Assembly: GCA_028282705.1 (NCBI GenBank)
Contig: JANQHI010000031.1
Coordinates: 1 to 64,000, forward strand
Direction: 5' to 3'
Length of the DNA stretch: 64,000 nt
Source: Prolixibacteraceae bacterium
GTDB lineage: Bacteria > Bacteroidota > Bacteroidia > Bacteroidales > Prolixibacteraceae
Position 1 is the first letter of the stretch, and each line of letters opens with the position of its first letter. Positions 49,660 through 59,306 of this stretch are shown piece by piece. The position numbers and the translations under genes were made by a program. The notes under the pieces are model-generated. The model ran no database searches and was not told the origin of the DNA. It saw only the letters and a list, made by a program, of their open reading frames with translations.

Positions 49660-50262
49660 TTACCTTCCCAAAAAGGGAATTGCAGGCTTATAAAAAACGG
49701 GCAACCCTTTCCATAACCTGAATGAATTCAAAAGTACATATATACCATTAATGACATACAACCCACCTACTATTACTAATATCAATAATGGCGATCCTAC
49801 CAATCCAATTGATACTTCTTCTAACCATTTCATTCTAAAAAACAGCATGAAAAAACGAAATATCCAATAAAGGAAATATAATACTACCAACGTTATTTCA
49901 AAATTCAGTAATTTGCGACCAACAGTGTCCACTCCTTTAATCTTATCTTTTTTTAATATCCATAGTGCCAATGGAAGAATAACCCCAAGAAGAGGGAAAA
50001 TAAAAAAACTAAGTGCAGATAGGTTAAAAAAAGTAAGGAATCCTTTATCTTCCTGTTCTGCCCAATCTATCAATTCATCGGGAGTAGTTTTAAAAGCTTG
50101 AGCCAACCTTTTCAATGTATCTCCCCTGGGTTCACTTTCCCCATTCTCAATTCTCTGAATGGTTCTGAGGCTTACACCTGATTCATCCACCAGCTGCTCT
50201 TGTGAAAACCCTTGCCGATTCCTTAGTTCTTTAACCCTTAATGCTAATTCCGAATTTTTCAT
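49660..50262 (-). CDS. Xre-family HTH protein with membrane domain
   Basis: The protein has 200 residues. An N-terminal Cro/CI HTH reads LRVKELRNRQGFSQEQLVDESGVSLRTIQRIENGESEPRGDTLKRLAQAF (8-58). Three or four hydrophobic helices follow (LSALSFFIFPLLGVILPLALWIL, ITLVVLYFLYWIFRFFMLFF, LLILVIVGGLYVINGIYVLL), similar to DUF4870-type domains. A membrane-bound regulator that releases or hides its HTH is a plausible model. The gene lies between fabK-like and cdaA with its own promoter region. Confidence 0.85.
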   Translation of the reverse strand: MKNSELALRVKELRNRQGFSQEQLVDESGVSLRTIQRIENGESEPRGDTLKRLAQAFKTTPDELIDWAEQEDKGFLTFFNLSALSFFIFPLLGVILPLALWILKKDKIKGVDTVGRKLLNFEITLVVLYFLYWIFRFFMLFFRMKWLEEVSIGLVGSPLLILVIVGGLYVINGIYVLLNSFRLWKGLPVFYKPAIPFLGR

Positions 50263-50388
50263 TTTTCACCATTTAATAATTTCAGGCAAACCTATACCCA
50301 AAACTAAAAAAGTATTGCGCCATGGTTACGTCATTTTTACGCCACATTTGCCATACACTTAAAGCCAGGTAGTTGCAAGGTTATTTTA

Positions 50389-51174
50389 TTATGAAGTGAT
50401 CAGGTATTTTTCAAGCCTATTTGAAAGTTGTTTGTGAGAGATGTTTTCTTCTATTTTTCCTTCAACCACAAAAGAGATAAATCCACGCTCTTCAGAAATA
50501 ATTATTGCAAGGGCATCAGTCCCTTCAGTAATCCCAATTCCTGCCCTATGCCTCAAGCCAAAATTCTGGTTCTTCACTTCTTTCTGTGTAAGTGGCAGTA
50601 TACAGCGTGCAGCAACAATTTTGTTCCCCTTTAATATTACTGCCCCATCATGCAAAGGAGCATTTTTAAAAAATATGGACGTTATTAACCCAGCTGAAAT
50701 CCTTGCATTCAGCCTTTCCCCTGTATTTATCTGCTCTATTAATTCAGAATTTTGGGTAATAACTATTAAAGCTCCAGTTTTTGCCTCTGCCATTGATGTA
50801 CAAGCTTCTACAATGGCATTAAGCTGATCTGATGATATTGTTTTTACTTTCCCTGCATTGAACATTTTATCCAATGATAATACCTTGTTTACATTATAGT
50901 TTGTACCAATAAAAACCAAAAACCTCCTAATTTCGGGGTGGAAAACAATTATTAAAGCAAGCACCCCCACCCCAATGAATTGCCCCATTATGGTACCAAG
51001 CAACTCCATATTAAGGGCCTTTACAACCAACCAAACAAGGTATAATGAAAATAACCCAATGACAATATTAAACGCCACTGTGCCTTTAATGAGCCTGTAA
51101 ACCTGGTACAATAGAAAAGCAACCAAGAAAATATCAAGGATATCAAGGAAACGCAGTGTAATAAAACTTACCAT
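50389..51174 (-). CDS. cdaA: Diadenylate cyclase CdaA
   Basis: This 261-residue protein has three N-terminal membrane helices (about 8-75), then a DAC domain with DGAVILKGN (DGA 176-178) and LRHRAGIGITEGTDA (RHR 208-210), both needed to make c-di-AMP from two ATP. It starts on the base after the folP stop. This pairing is conserved across Bacteroidota. c-di-AMP controls potassium and osmotic balance; no glmM or cdaR partner is adjacent. Confidence 0.96.
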   Translation of the reverse strand: MVSFITLRFLDILDIFLVAFLLYQVYRLIKGTVAFNIVIGLFSLYLVWLVVKALNMELLGTIMGQFIGVGVLALIIVFHPEIRRFLVFIGTNYNVNKVLSLDKMFNAGKVKTISSDQLNAIVEACTSMAEAKTGALIVITQNSELIEQINTGERLNARISAGLITSIFFKNAPLHDGAVILKGNKIVAARCILPLTQKEVKNQNFGLRHRAGIGITEGTDALAIIISEERGFISFVVEGKIEENISHKQLSNRLEKYLITS

Positions 51175-52053
51175 CTATTGAATTGTTAATTTCAATTCTT
51201 CAAATATGTGGATAGCTTCCATTGCTTCTTTCACATCATGCACCCTTAATATGTCAGCCCCACCAAGCAAAGCCAATGAATTTACCACTGTTGTGCCATT
51301 CAATGCATCCTCTGGCTTAACATTCAAAGCTTTAGAGATCATTGACTTCCTACTTACCCCAACCATTAAAGGTAGTTGGAATACTTTAAATGAATCAAGG
51401 CGGTTAAGCAGCTCATAATTGTGTTCCAGTTCTTTCCCAAAACCAAATCCTGGGTCTAATATTACATCTGTTACACCTGCCTTGGTAAGCTTTTTCACGC
51501 TTTGGCTAAAAAAATTGGAAATGTCCTGGATAACATCATTATACTCTGGATTCTCCTGCATATTAGCAGGTGTCCCTTTAATATGAGATAATATATAGGG
51601 GACTTTCAATTTCCCAATGGTATCAAACATTTTGGAATCAAGTGTCCCTCCTGAAATATCATTAATGATCACAGGACCTATTTCATCAATCACCCTCACA
51701 GCTACCCATGACCTGAATGTGTCTACAGACAGGACAACCTCAGGAAACTCTTTTTTTAAATCTGTAACAGCCGGAAGCAACCTGTTAAGCTCCTCTTTTG
51801 TTGAAACCATTTCAGCTCCTGGGCGTGTTGATATAGCCCCAACATCAAGGATTGTTGCCCCTTCTTCAATCATCTTGCCCGCTTTCTTAAGCAATGCTTT
51901 TTTATCCTTAATAAGGCCTCCATCAAAAAATGAATCAGGTGTAACATTAATAATACCCATTACAATTGGAGATGCCAAGTCAATACAATAATCATCCAAA
52001 TGAATAATATTGTTCCTTTTCACAAACTTTACTGTTGATTGGGTAAGCAACAT
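51175..52053 (-). CDS. folP: Dihydropteroate synthase
   Basis: This 292-residue folate enzyme condenses pABA with dihydropterin pyrophosphate and is the sulfonamide target. Motifs are VMGIINVTPDSFFDGG, GATILDVGAISTRPGA, SVDTFRSWVA, INDISGG, ILDPGFGFGKELEHN and LMVGVSRKS. Standard length, all key loops present. It is the first gene of the folP-cdaA operon. Confidence 0.97.
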   Translation of the reverse strand: MLLTQSTVKFVKRNNIIHLDDYCIDLASPIVMGIINVTPDSFFDGGLIKDKKALLKKAGKMIEEGATILDVGAISTRPGAEMVSTKEELNRLLPAVTDLKKEFPEVVLSVDTFRSWVAVRVIDEIGPVIINDISGGTLDSKMFDTIGKLKVPYILSHIKGTPANMQENPEYNDVIQDISNFFSQSVKKLTKAGVTDVILDPGFGFGKELEHNYELLNRLDSFKVFQLPLMVGVSRKSMISKALNVKPEDALNGTTVVNSLALLGGADILRVHDVKEAMEAIHIFEELKLTIQ

Positions 52054-52087
52054 AATTTTAAGAATTAAGTAAATTTAAAGGTAACTA

Positions 52088-52095
52088 CAAAAGTA
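52088..52095 (-). promoter_or_regulatory. Likely -7 box of the folP-cdaA promoter
   Basis: The minus strand reads TACTTTTG 35 nt before the folP start. No good TTTG is found at the usual spacing. Confidence 0.45.
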
Positions 52096-52156
52096 AAATA
52101 AAACCAACCAAATTCCTCAATTTTTAATACTTTTATGCTTCTAAAAAAATGACTGT

Positions 52157-52696
52157 ATGGAAAAAACCAATAAACAATATGACCAGGTAATGGACATTTG
52201 TTCTTCAGTATTTTTTAAGAAAATGAAGGATTATGGGACTGCATGGAGAATACTAAGAGCCAGCTCATTAACTGACCAAATTTATATTAAGGCACAACGC
52301 ATCAGGAGTATTGAAGAAAAAGAAGAAATGAAAATAGATGAGGGGGTGCGTTCAGAATTTATTGGTATTATAAATTATGCAATTATTGGCTTAATACAAC
52401 TGGAACTAGGCACATCTGAAGAAGAATTAACCAAAGAACAAACCGAAGGGTTATATATCAAGTACTTCAGAGAAGCTAAGGCCCTTATGCAAAATAAAAA
52501 CCATGATTATGGTGAGGCATGGAGGAATATGAGGATAAGCTCATACACTGACCTTATTTTAATGAAAATAAAACGCACAAAGCAAATTGAAGATAATGAG
52601 GGGAAAACAATAATATCAGAAGGGATTGATGCCAATTATTTTGATATGATCAACTATTCAGTGTTTGCTTTAATCAAGCTGGAGTTTGAAGATTGA
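52157..52696 (+). CDS. DUF1599 family protein (tandem domain)
   Basis: This 179-residue protein is built of two similar halves: KMKDYGTAWRILRASSLTDQIYIKAQRIRSIEE (about 19-52) and NKNHDYGEAWRNMRISSYTDLILMKIKRTKQIED (about 116-149), each followed by a helix with INYA/INYS. This is the DUF1599 family of Bacteroidota. The DYGxAWR motif is acidic/aromatic and could bind a ligand, but no activity is known. It is divergent from folP and followed by the BT_3928-like gene. Confidence 0.9.
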   Translation: MEKTNKQYDQVMDICSSVFFKKMKDYGTAWRILRASSLTDQIYIKAQRIRSIEEKEEMKIDEGVRSEFIGIINYAIIGLIQLELGTSEEELTKEQTEGLYIKYFREAKALMQNKNHDYGEAWRNMRISSYTDLILMKIKRTKQIEDNEGKTIISEGIDANYFDMINYSVFALIKLEFED

Positions 52697-52837
52697 AACC
52701 CAACCCAGGTATAAACAAATGAGCCTATTAACAGTTTATTAATAAAGAATTACATCTGTTTAACAAAATACAAGGATTAAGAACTGTATTTTTGGCTAAT
52801 AAATACCATTAATAATTTTATTAAAATACAGCATTAC

Positions 52838-53962
52838 ATGAAGCTACTATACCACCTTTCACGTTTCCTTTTTGGGATTACTTTTATTTTCTCAGGTTTT
52901 GTAAAAGGGATTGACCCATGGGGATCAGCTTATAAGTTTAATGACTATTTCCAGGCCATGGGGTTGGGTTGGTTGTCATGGGCTGGGTTTGCATTAGGAG
53001 TAATACTGGCCTTTACTGAATTTGCCATTGGAGTAGCTATCTTATTCCACATAAGGGTAAAATTCTTTGCCTGGTTAGGGCTATTGTTTATGGTATTTTT
53101 TACAGGTTTGACTTTCTGGATAGCTATAGCCAACCCTGTAACAGATTGTGGATGTTTTGGTGATGCCTTGGTAATTTCAAACTGGGAAACATTTTATAAA
53201 AACCTGGTATTAATTGCTTTAGTCCTGGTTATTTTTAAATACAGGAAAACAGGGAAACCTCTGACAAACCCTAAAATAAGTGTTGGTTTTGGGGCAATTT
53301 TCGTGCTGGTATATGTTATTGCTACCATTTATTCATACAACCACCTGCCTATTTTTGATTTCCGCCCATATAAAGTTGGCACCAATATCCCAGAGGGCAT
53401 GTCCTACCCTGAAGATGCTACACAGGATGAGTACAAAAATATTTTTCTTTATAAGAATAAGAACACTGGCAAGGTTAAAGAATTTACTGAAGAAAACTAC
53501 CCATGGCAAGATACTGCCAACTGGGAATATTATGATAGTGAATCCACCCTGGTCAAAAAAGGGTATGAGCCCCCTATCCACGATTTTACATTCCAAACCA
53601 GGGAAGGTGAAGATGTGGTTGATTTCTTTATCCATGATGAGAATTATGTGTTTGTCCTGGTTTCACATGACCTAAATAAAGCCAGTACAAAAAACATGGA
53701 CAAGGTAAATAAATTAGCCAACTGGGCTAATGAAAGTGGATACACATTTGTTGGGTTAACTGCTTCTCTTTTTGAAGACAGTGACATCTTTTTGGATGCC
53801 AATGGAGCTGATTTTGAGTTTTTTAATTGTGATGAAATTACCCTGAAAACCATTATACGCTCAAACCCAGGGCTGATTGTTATCAGAAATGGTATTATTG
53901 AAGGGAAATGGCATTATAATGATATCCCTAACACAGATGAGTTTAGTGAAGAGTTTAAATAA
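52838..53962 (+). CDS. DoxX/MauE-like membrane protein, BT_3928 family
   Basis: The protein has 374 residues. The N-terminal DoxX-like domain has four helices, starting HLSRFLFGITFIFSGFVKGIDPWGSAYKFNDYF, and carries the motif NPVTDCGCFGDAL (about 100) that marks MauE/BT_3928-type proteins. Another helix follows (VGFGAIFVLVYVIATIYSYN). The extracytoplasmic part (about 170-374) ends in a thioredoxin-like fold (DENYVFVLVSHDLNKAS, GLIVIRNGIIEGKWHYNDIP) without a CxxC. A redox or cofactor role is inferred from the Cys pair. It precedes tpiA, as in many relatives. Confidence 0.88.
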   Translation: MKLLYHLSRFLFGITFIFSGFVKGIDPWGSAYKFNDYFQAMGLGWLSWAGFALGVILAFTEFAIGVAILFHIRVKFFAWLGLLFMVFFTGLTFWIAIANPVTDCGCFGDALVISNWETFYKNLVLIALVLVIFKYRKTGKPLTNPKISVGFGAIFVLVYVIATIYSYNHLPIFDFRPYKVGTNIPEGMSYPEDATQDEYKNIFLYKNKNTGKVKEFTEENYPWQDTANWEYYDSESTLVKKGYEPPIHDFTFQTREGEDVVDFFIHDENYVFVLVSHDLNKASTKNMDKVNKLANWANESGYTFVGLTASLFEDSDIFLDANGADFEFFNCDEITLKTIIRSNPGLIVIRNGIIEGKWHYNDIPNTDEFSEEFK

Positions 53963-54044
53963 AAGTTTGTAGTATCAGTTTTCAGGGAAAAACGCATGAA
54001 TGTATAAAAAAAGATTAATTGCGTTCTTTTTATCAAGTAACCAA

Positions 54045-54120
54045 AAACCAGCAACCAGTATTTAGAGCCAGTTTAAGTATCCAGAAACCAGTAGCTAGGA
54101 ACTAACAACCAGTATCAATA
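54045..54120 (+). repeat. Degenerate short tandem repeats before tpiA
   Basis: Variants of AACCAGTA, such as CCAGCAACCAGTATTTAG, CCAGAAACCAGTAGCTAG and AACAACCAGTATC, recur through this A/C-rich stretch. It lies in the 280-bp gap 53963-54242, which otherwise contains a TATTTTTG box at 54187-54194 that may serve tpiA. Confidence 0.45.
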
Positions 54121-54242
54121 TTCTGAACAAATAGTTAAATTTCTGTTGCTGGATAAATATCCATATCTATATCATTTAGCAAGTATTATTTTTGTGCTGA
54201 ATAAAAGGATCAAAACTCAATAAATAATTAAAAACCATAATA

Positions 54243-55001
54243 ATGAGGAAAAAAATAGTAGCAGGAAACTGGAAATTAAATACTACTGTACCTGAAGGTA
54301 TTGAATTAGCTAAAGCAGTGAATGAATTGGTTGCAGAACAAGGAGCAGCTGATGTTGACGTGGTACTGGGAACACCATTTACCCACCTTACAAGCGTGGT
54401 TGATGCTGTTGATACTGAACGCATTGGTGTGGCTTCGCAAAACTGTGCAGCAGAAGCAAAAGGAGCTTTCACTGGTGAAGTATCAGTTGATATGGTAAAA
54501 TCAACAGGAGCAAAATATGTGATATTAGGGCACTCCGAAAGAAGGGAGTATTATGGTGAAACCAGTGAGACATTAAACAAAAAGCTGGCACTGGCCCTTG
54601 AAGCTGGTTTAACACCAATCTATTGCTGTGGTGAAGCTTTGGATATCAGGGAAGCAGGCACACAAAATGGCTTTGTAAAGCAGCAATTTGAAGAAACCAT
54701 TTTCACCCTTTCTGCTGAAGATTTTTCAAAAATAGTCATTGCCTATGAACCTATCTGGGCCATTGGCACTGGGGTAACTGCTTCCTCAGGACAAGCTCAA
54801 GAGATGCATGCCTTTTTAAGGGGTGCAATTGCTGAAAAATTTGGGCAGGAAATTGCTGATGAAACTTCTATCTTATATGGTGGTAGTTGCAATGCAAAAA
54901 ATGCCAACGAACTATTTGCCAACCCTGATGTTGATGGTGGGCTGATTGGTGGAGCATCATTAAAAGCTGGTGATTTTATCCAGATCATAAATGCATACTA
55001 A
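54243..55001 (+). CDS. tpiA: Triosephosphate isomerase
   Basis: This 252-residue glycolytic enzyme interconverts glyceraldehyde 3-phosphate and dihydroxyacetone phosphate. The active site is complete: VAGNWKLN (Asn, Lys), [13 protein letters not shown] (His), [11 protein letters not shown] (Glu and loop 6) and [12 protein letters not shown] plus GGLIGGASL for phosphate. A strong terminator follows its stop. Confidence 0.98.
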   Translation: MRKKIVAGNWKLNTTVPEGIELAKAVNELVAEQGAADVDVVLGTPFTHLTSVVDAVDTERIGVASQNCAAEAKGAFTGEVSVDMVKSTGAKYVILGHSERREYYGETSETLNKKLALALEAGLTPIYCCGEALDIREAGTQNGFVKQQFEETIFTLSAEDFSKIVIAYEPIWAIGTGVTASSGQAQEMHAFLRGAIAEKFGQEIADETSILYGGSCNAKNANELFANPDVDGGLIGGASLKAGDFIQIINAY

Positions 55002-55023
55002 ATAAAGGTAATTAGAAAATTGG

Positions 55024-55060
55024 GAGGTTATCAGTTATCGACTGGTAACCTCTTTTTTTT
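55024..55060 (+). terminator. tpiA terminator
   Basis: GAGGTTATCAGT (55024-55035) pairs with ACTGGTAACCTC (55041-55052) with one mismatch, followed by eight T. Confidence 0.9.
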
Positions 55061-55084
55061 ACCTTTAGCTATTAATTAGTTTTC

Positions 55085-55921
55085 ATGGAATATTGCAAAA
55101 TTGACATAACAATTATCCCACTACAAGAGTGGTTTTCTGATCTTCTGATGAGCCAACTTACAGAAAACAGCTACGAAAGTTTTGTTTCTACTGAGCAAGG
55201 TTTTGAAGCCTATATACCTTCTGGGTTATTTTCAGAAGAAAATTTAAAAGCCATCCTGGAAAATACCATCCCTGGTTTTAAGGTCAGCTATAAGGCTGAA
55301 ATACTCCCTGAAAAAAACTGGAATGAAGAGTGGGAAAAAAATTATTTTCAGCCACGGGTTATTAAAGACACTTGCCTTATCAGGGCACCATTCCATACCA
55401 GTTACCATGAATGCCCCATTGAAATTATAATTGAGCCCAACATGGCTTTTGGTACTGGAAACCATGAAACCACCACTTTAATGGTAGAAAGCATCCTGGG
55501 AAACCAGGTCAAAGGGAAAAAAGTCCTGGATATGGGATGTGGTACTGGGATACTTGCCATATTGGCTTCAAAGCTTGGGGCAAAAGAAATCACAGCCATT
55601 GACATTGATAAATGGGCTTATGAAGGCACCATTGAAAATAGCAAACTGAATAGCTGCTCAAATATTAAACCAATAATGGGGGATGCCAGCCTGTTAGGTA
55701 CTAATACCTATGACCTTATTTTTGCCAATATCCATAAGAATGTCCTCTTGAATGATATGCAAACCTACTACCATTCATTAAATCCCGGTGGCACCATATT
55801 CCTAAGTGGTTTTTATTCCCAGGATATCCCAGATATTAAAAAATGTGCTGAAAGCATGGGGTTAACAGATGCTGGGTATAAAATTGCAAATGATTGGGTA
55901 GCTTATAGCTTTATCAAATAA
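55085..55921 (+). CDS. prmA: Ribosomal protein L11 methyltransferase
   Basis: This 278-residue SAM-dependent enzyme trimethylates L11. The N-terminal substrate domain (IPLQEWFSDLLMSQLTENSYESFVSTEQGFEAYIP) is followed by the methyltransferase core: PNMAFGTGNHETTTLMVE, KVLDMGCGTGILAILASKLGAKEITAIDID and YDLIFANIHKNVLLN. All class features are present at normal size. Confidence 0.96.
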   Translation: MEYCKIDITIIPLQEWFSDLLMSQLTENSYESFVSTEQGFEAYIPSGLFSEENLKAILENTIPGFKVSYKAEILPEKNWNEEWEKNYFQPRVIKDTCLIRAPFHTSYHECPIEIIIEPNMAFGTGNHETTTLMVESILGNQVKGKKVLDMGCGTGILAILASKLGAKEITAIDIDKWAYEGTIENSKLNSCSNIKPIMGDASLLGTNTYDLIFANIHKNVLLNDMQTYYHSLNPGGTIFLSGFYSQDIPDIKKCAESMGLTDAGYKIANDWVAYSFIK

Positions 55922-55975
55922 AACTATTGTAAATCTTTTCAGCTTTCAGTTCACTCAATTTATTCAGTTGATTAC

Positions 55976-56626
55976 TTAAAAAGCAATCCCTAACCTGACC
56001 CCTCCTACCAGCATAGTGCCTGAATAGCCCAGGTCCAACCAGCCATCATTATAATAATCATGGATTCCAGAAGTCTTATTATCAAAACTAAGCCTTATGC
56101 CCGTGCCAATATATGCATCCAGGTAAAAGAAATCATTGATAATGGTTTGAAGTCCAATAATAAAATTACCACCAAACTTAAAAACATTGGTATTGACTGA
56201 GCTGTTTTCCAACCTGATATATTCTTTACCTTCCTCTTCAAAAATATGGGAAATAAAGCCTTCATCTTCCACTGAGAAGTAATTAAATACGGGACCATAA
56301 GCAATATATGCCCCTTTAGGTTGGGGGTCATTTTTATGCAGAAATATTTTATGTTGCAACTCTATGCCTGTCCCCACCATTTTCTCATAATCACTGAACC
56401 CCAGGTTGCCATCGTCATAGAAAAACAGGGGAGAAACTACCAGCCAATGGTTCTTTTCATTTAACCTGAAATCAAGGTCTGCCCTCATGCCTCCCATAAT
56501 TGAATATTGGGGCACAATGCCCACACTAAATGTTTTTAGTTCCTCTGAAGTATCCTTCTGGGCACAGTTTAAAATGGGTGCCAGCAGTAATACTCCCAAA
56601 AGCATCAACATGTATTTCTTATTCAT
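55976..56626 (-). CDS. Probable outer-membrane beta-barrel protein
   Basis: The protein has 216 residues with a signal peptide (MLMLLGVLLLAPILNCAQ). The mature chain alternates polar and hydrophobic residues with aromatic girdles (FSVGIVPQYSIMGGMRADLDFRLNEKNHWLVVSPLFFY, GAYIAYGPVFNYFSVED, FIIGLQTIINDFFYLDAYIGTGIRLSF) and ends in GVRLGIAF, the terminal aromatic expected of an outer-membrane barrel. The family resembles DUF3575. Its start overlaps the LVIVD lipoprotein stop by 8 nt, so the three genes 57862-55976 form an operon. Confidence 0.75.
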   Translation of the reverse strand: MNKKYMLMLLGVLLLAPILNCAQKDTSEELKTFSVGIVPQYSIMGGMRADLDFRLNEKNHWLVVSPLFFYDDGNLGFSDYEKMVGTGIELQHKIFLHKNDPQPKGAYIAYGPVFNYFSVEDEGFISHIFEEEGKEYIRLENSSVNTNVFKFGGNFIIGLQTIINDFFYLDAYIGTGIRLSFDNKTSGIHDYYNDGWLDLGYSGTMLVGGVRLGIAF

Positions 56627-57374
56627 AGATTAAAATTTTGCTAAGTTCAGTTATTGTATTGTTTTCTAATTTAAGCTGATGAAAGCCATCCTCTGCAATG
56701 GCAATTAGCAGGCCACCATTCACGATTACATCATGCGCAGGGATGGATGTGTTATGGTAAAGCTCTTTGATATTCATTTTATCAGATATATCAAATAGTT
56801 TAAGCCCTGCATCACATACCCATAGTGAATCATTCTTAACAGCTAACCCTAATGGACCTATCATCTGATAATTCTTTTTTAACACAGGATTTTTAAGGTC
56901 AGAAATATCTATGACCTGCAACTCATTGACCCAACGCCAACACCTCTGGTTATTTGAATTTAAGGTTACATAGGCATAAGAATCATCTGCTACCACTGGG
57001 TCACATGCCATTACATGCTCAAAAAATGACAGCTTAGTGGGGTTACCTGCATTTGAAATATCATAAATATACATCCCTGTTTGAGTGCCAATAAACAGGT
57101 TTTCACCTTTTGGGAAAATGGTTTCTGCACCAAAGCCCAGTTCTTTTTCATTCCTAAAGACAGGCTTCTCGGGGTTACTCAGGTCAAATACATTCAATGA
57201 ATTTTCATCAACTGTATAGAGATAATCACCTGCAACTGTAAACCTGGCTAAAGAGCCACCTACCCCACTTGAAGAGTCACCACTTGCATCAGAATCATTA
57301 AACTCACACGCCCCTAAAAGCAAAGTGGCTGCTACCAATAAAAATGTATATGTTTTTGTTCTCATCATTATTTC
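56619..57374 (-). CDS. LVIVD-repeat lipoprotein
   Basis: The protein has about 250 residues, starting at one of two adjacent ATGs near 57371. The lipobox is LLVAATLLLGAC. The mature protein has LVIVD-type beta-propeller repeats (LNVFDLSNPEKPVFRNE, MYIYDISNAGNPTKLSFFE, LQVIDISDLKNPVLKKNY, LKLFDISDKMNIKELY). Such proteins sit on the outer membrane or surface. The family function is unknown. It is downstream of a shorter LVIVD-like gene, with starts and stops overlapping or nearly so. Confidence 0.85.
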   Translation of the reverse strand, partial: EIMMRTKTYTFLLVAATLLLGACEFNDSDASGDSSSGVGGSLARFTVAGDYLYTVDENSLNVFDLSNPEKPVFRNEKELGFGAETIFPKGENLFIGTQTGMYIYDISNAGNPTKLSFFEHVMACDPVVADDSYAYVTLNSNNQRCWRWVNELQVIDISDLKNPVLKKNYQMIGPLGLAVKNDSLWVCDAGLKLFDISDKMNIKELYHNTSIPAHDVIVNGGLLIAIAEDGFHQLKLENNTITELSKILIYE

Positions 57375-57862
57375 CTCCTCCATCTTACTAATACTGTATT
57401 ATCAGGCCTAGCCTGCTGCTCTTCCCACGACAAGCCCCTCCCATTTGGGGATTTAAATTCAGGGAACACATTTTTATTCCTGGATACAACCTCCACAGAA
57501 GTAAAATCTTCAGTAAATTTCAGGGCAACCAGGTCAACTGCATTATCAGCATATAAGATATTGCCCTTCACTGCCAGGTCAATGCAACCATCAATATGTA
57601 TAAAACCAACCTTGTCTGGGGTTTCAGGGTTTATATTGTCAACCACATGTATACCCAGGTATTTTTCTACAATAAAAAGGTAATGCCCTTTTATATAAAT
57701 TTTCCCAGGGTTTTCGAGTATCCTTGGTCCTTCAAGCCTGATAACACTTTCCATATTATCCCTATGCATAAAAATGGGCTCATATTGGTTGCTATCAGAG
57801 AAGCCAAAAAACAGTATGACAACTAAAAATAAAGGAAGTAGTTTTAATTGTTTCATGTGCAT
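57368..57862 (-). CDS. Short LVIVD-like secreted protein
   Basis: This 164-residue protein has a signal peptide (KLLPLFLVVILFFGFSDS). The body, GPRILENPGKIYIKGHYLFIVEKYLGIHVVDNINPETPDKVGFIHIDGCIDLAVKGNILYADNAVDLVALKF, holds one clear LVIVD repeat (IHVVDNINPETP), too few for a propeller. It may pair with the following lipoprotein to complete one, or be truncated; the C-terminus WRRK is not repeat-like. It is the first gene of the three-gene set. The 57863-58053 gap shows nothing but AT-rich DNA. Confidence 0.75.
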   Translation of the reverse strand: MHMKQLKLLPLFLVVILFFGFSDSNQYEPIFMHRDNMESVIRLEGPRILENPGKIYIKGHYLFIVEKYLGIHVVDNINPETPDKVGFIHIDGCIDLAVKGNILYADNAVDLVALKFTEDFTSVEVVSRNKNVFPEFKSPNGRGLSWEEQQARPDNTVLVRWRRK

Positions 57863-58053
57863 AAATTTTCAATATTTTTATTTGACCTTACTTGCATTAG
57901 CCTCAATCAAAATATAAAAATAATAACCTTTCGTTCATTTTAAAGTAAACTAAGCATTTTGTATTGATTCCTTGTTATTTTGGTTTAATAGATGATGGCC
58001 TTTTAAAAAATTGGTTGCGCTAAAAAATCATTTTTAACAAAATTGTAATCTTT

Positions 58054-58569
58054 TCAGAAATTTTTTTTAACCTTTGGGATTTCCCAAATACTCAGGTTTT
58101 CAATACTTTCCTTATTGATATCAAACCTAATTGCCGTGCAAACTTTATGAAACCCATTTATTCCAGCAGCCCCAGGGTTAATATGCAATAAATCCAGCTT
58201 CTTATCATAAATTACCTTCAGGATATGTGAATGGCCAGAAATAAATAATTTAGGTGGATTTGTAAAAACTTCAGGCTTAACATACCTTTCATACCTGCCT
58301 GGATACCCCCCAATGTGAGTCATCCATACATCAACCCCTTCACACATAAAACGCTGGTGTTGAGGGTATACTGCACGTACATCCTGCCCATCAATATTCC
58401 CATAAACTGCCTTTAAGGGCTTAAATCCTGCCAGTTTATCCGCTACTTCAATCCCTCCAATATCCCCTGCATGCCATATTTCATCCACCTTTTCAAAAAA
58501 AGAAAATAACCTTTCATGAATTAAACCATGGGTATCTGATAAGAGTCCAATGCTGATCATAATATTCAT
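58054..58569 (-). CDS. YfcE/MJ0936-type metallophosphoesterase
   Basis: This 171-residue phosphodiesterase has the metal-site motifs GLLSDTHG, WHAGDIGG, VYGNID, WMTHIGGYPGRY and SGHSHI. Only the first residues (MNIM) are uncertain; starting at the second Met (ISIGLLSDTH) gives the usual form. The physiological substrate is unknown. It is divergent from the SixA-like phosphatase. Confidence 0.93.
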   Translation of the reverse strand: MNIMISIGLLSDTHGLIHERLFSFFEKVDEIWHAGDIGGIEVADKLAGFKPLKAVYGNIDGQDVRAVYPQHQRFMCEGVDVWMTHIGGYPGRYERYVKPEVFTNPPKLFISGHSHILKVIYDKKLDLLHINPGAAGINGFHKVCTAIRFDINKESIENLSIWEIPKVKKNF

Positions 58570-58626
58570 TAGCTATTTTTATTCATCCAAAAATATAGTA
58601 ATTTTATCTCTTAAGGATTAAAAGTT

Positions 58627-59121
58627 ATGAAACAATTAGTAATTGTGCGCCACGCAAAATCAGTCCCTTATGGGTATGATGAGGATTTTCATCGTGACCT
58701 TAGGAAAAGGGGAGAGAATGACTCTGTACTAGTCAGCAACAAATTAAAAGAAGAAAATGCCATCCCAGGGCTGATCATTTCAAGCCCTGCTTTAAGGGCA
58801 AAAAGGACAGCCAAAATATTTGCAGATACTTTCAACTATGCACCTGAAAGGATCCAGATTATTGAAGACCTTTATGAAGGTATTTCAACCCAGGAATTTG
58901 TTGAAATGGTACGTGAACTGCCTGATGAAAATGATATAGTTTATGTATTTGGGCATAATCCCACAGTTTTTTATTTGGTCAATAACCTGTTGGATAAATT
59001 TTATGATGATATGCCAACCTGTTCTGCTGTTGGGATCAATTTTTCTATTGATACATGGAAAAATGTAGAGATCAGGGTTGGGAAAAGGGCATTTCACTAC
59101 ATTCCTAAAATGTTTAAATAA
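58627..59121 (+). CDS. SixA-like histidine phosphatase
   Basis: This 164-residue protein of the histidine-phosphatase superfamily has LVIVRHAKSVPYGY (catalytic RHG-type motif as RHA), DLRKRGENDS, SSPALRAKRTAKIFA and VFGHNPTVFYLVN with the second His. SixA enzymes dephosphorylate His-phosphorylated proteins; the partner here is unknown. Standard length for this subfamily. Confidence 0.92.
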   Translation: MKQLVIVRHAKSVPYGYDEDFHRDLRKRGENDSVLVSNKLKEENAIPGLIISSPALRAKRTAKIFADTFNYAPERIQIIEDLYEGISTQEFVEMVRELPDENDIVYVFGHNPTVFYLVNNLLDKFYDDMPTCSAVGINFSIDTWKNVEIRVGKRAFHYIPKMFK

Positions 59122-59306
59122 ATTTTCCACAACATAGTTTTATAAACTTGGTGTTTATAAAAAAGTTAACCCCTAAGGCACAAAAACAATCCAGGAGAAG
59201 CTGAACCCCTTTAAAACTTAGATGCCAGGCAATTGATCATGGAAAGCTAAATATAAATTTATAGCCCTCTAAAAATTGCTATCTTTAGCAACATAAAATC
59301 ATATTC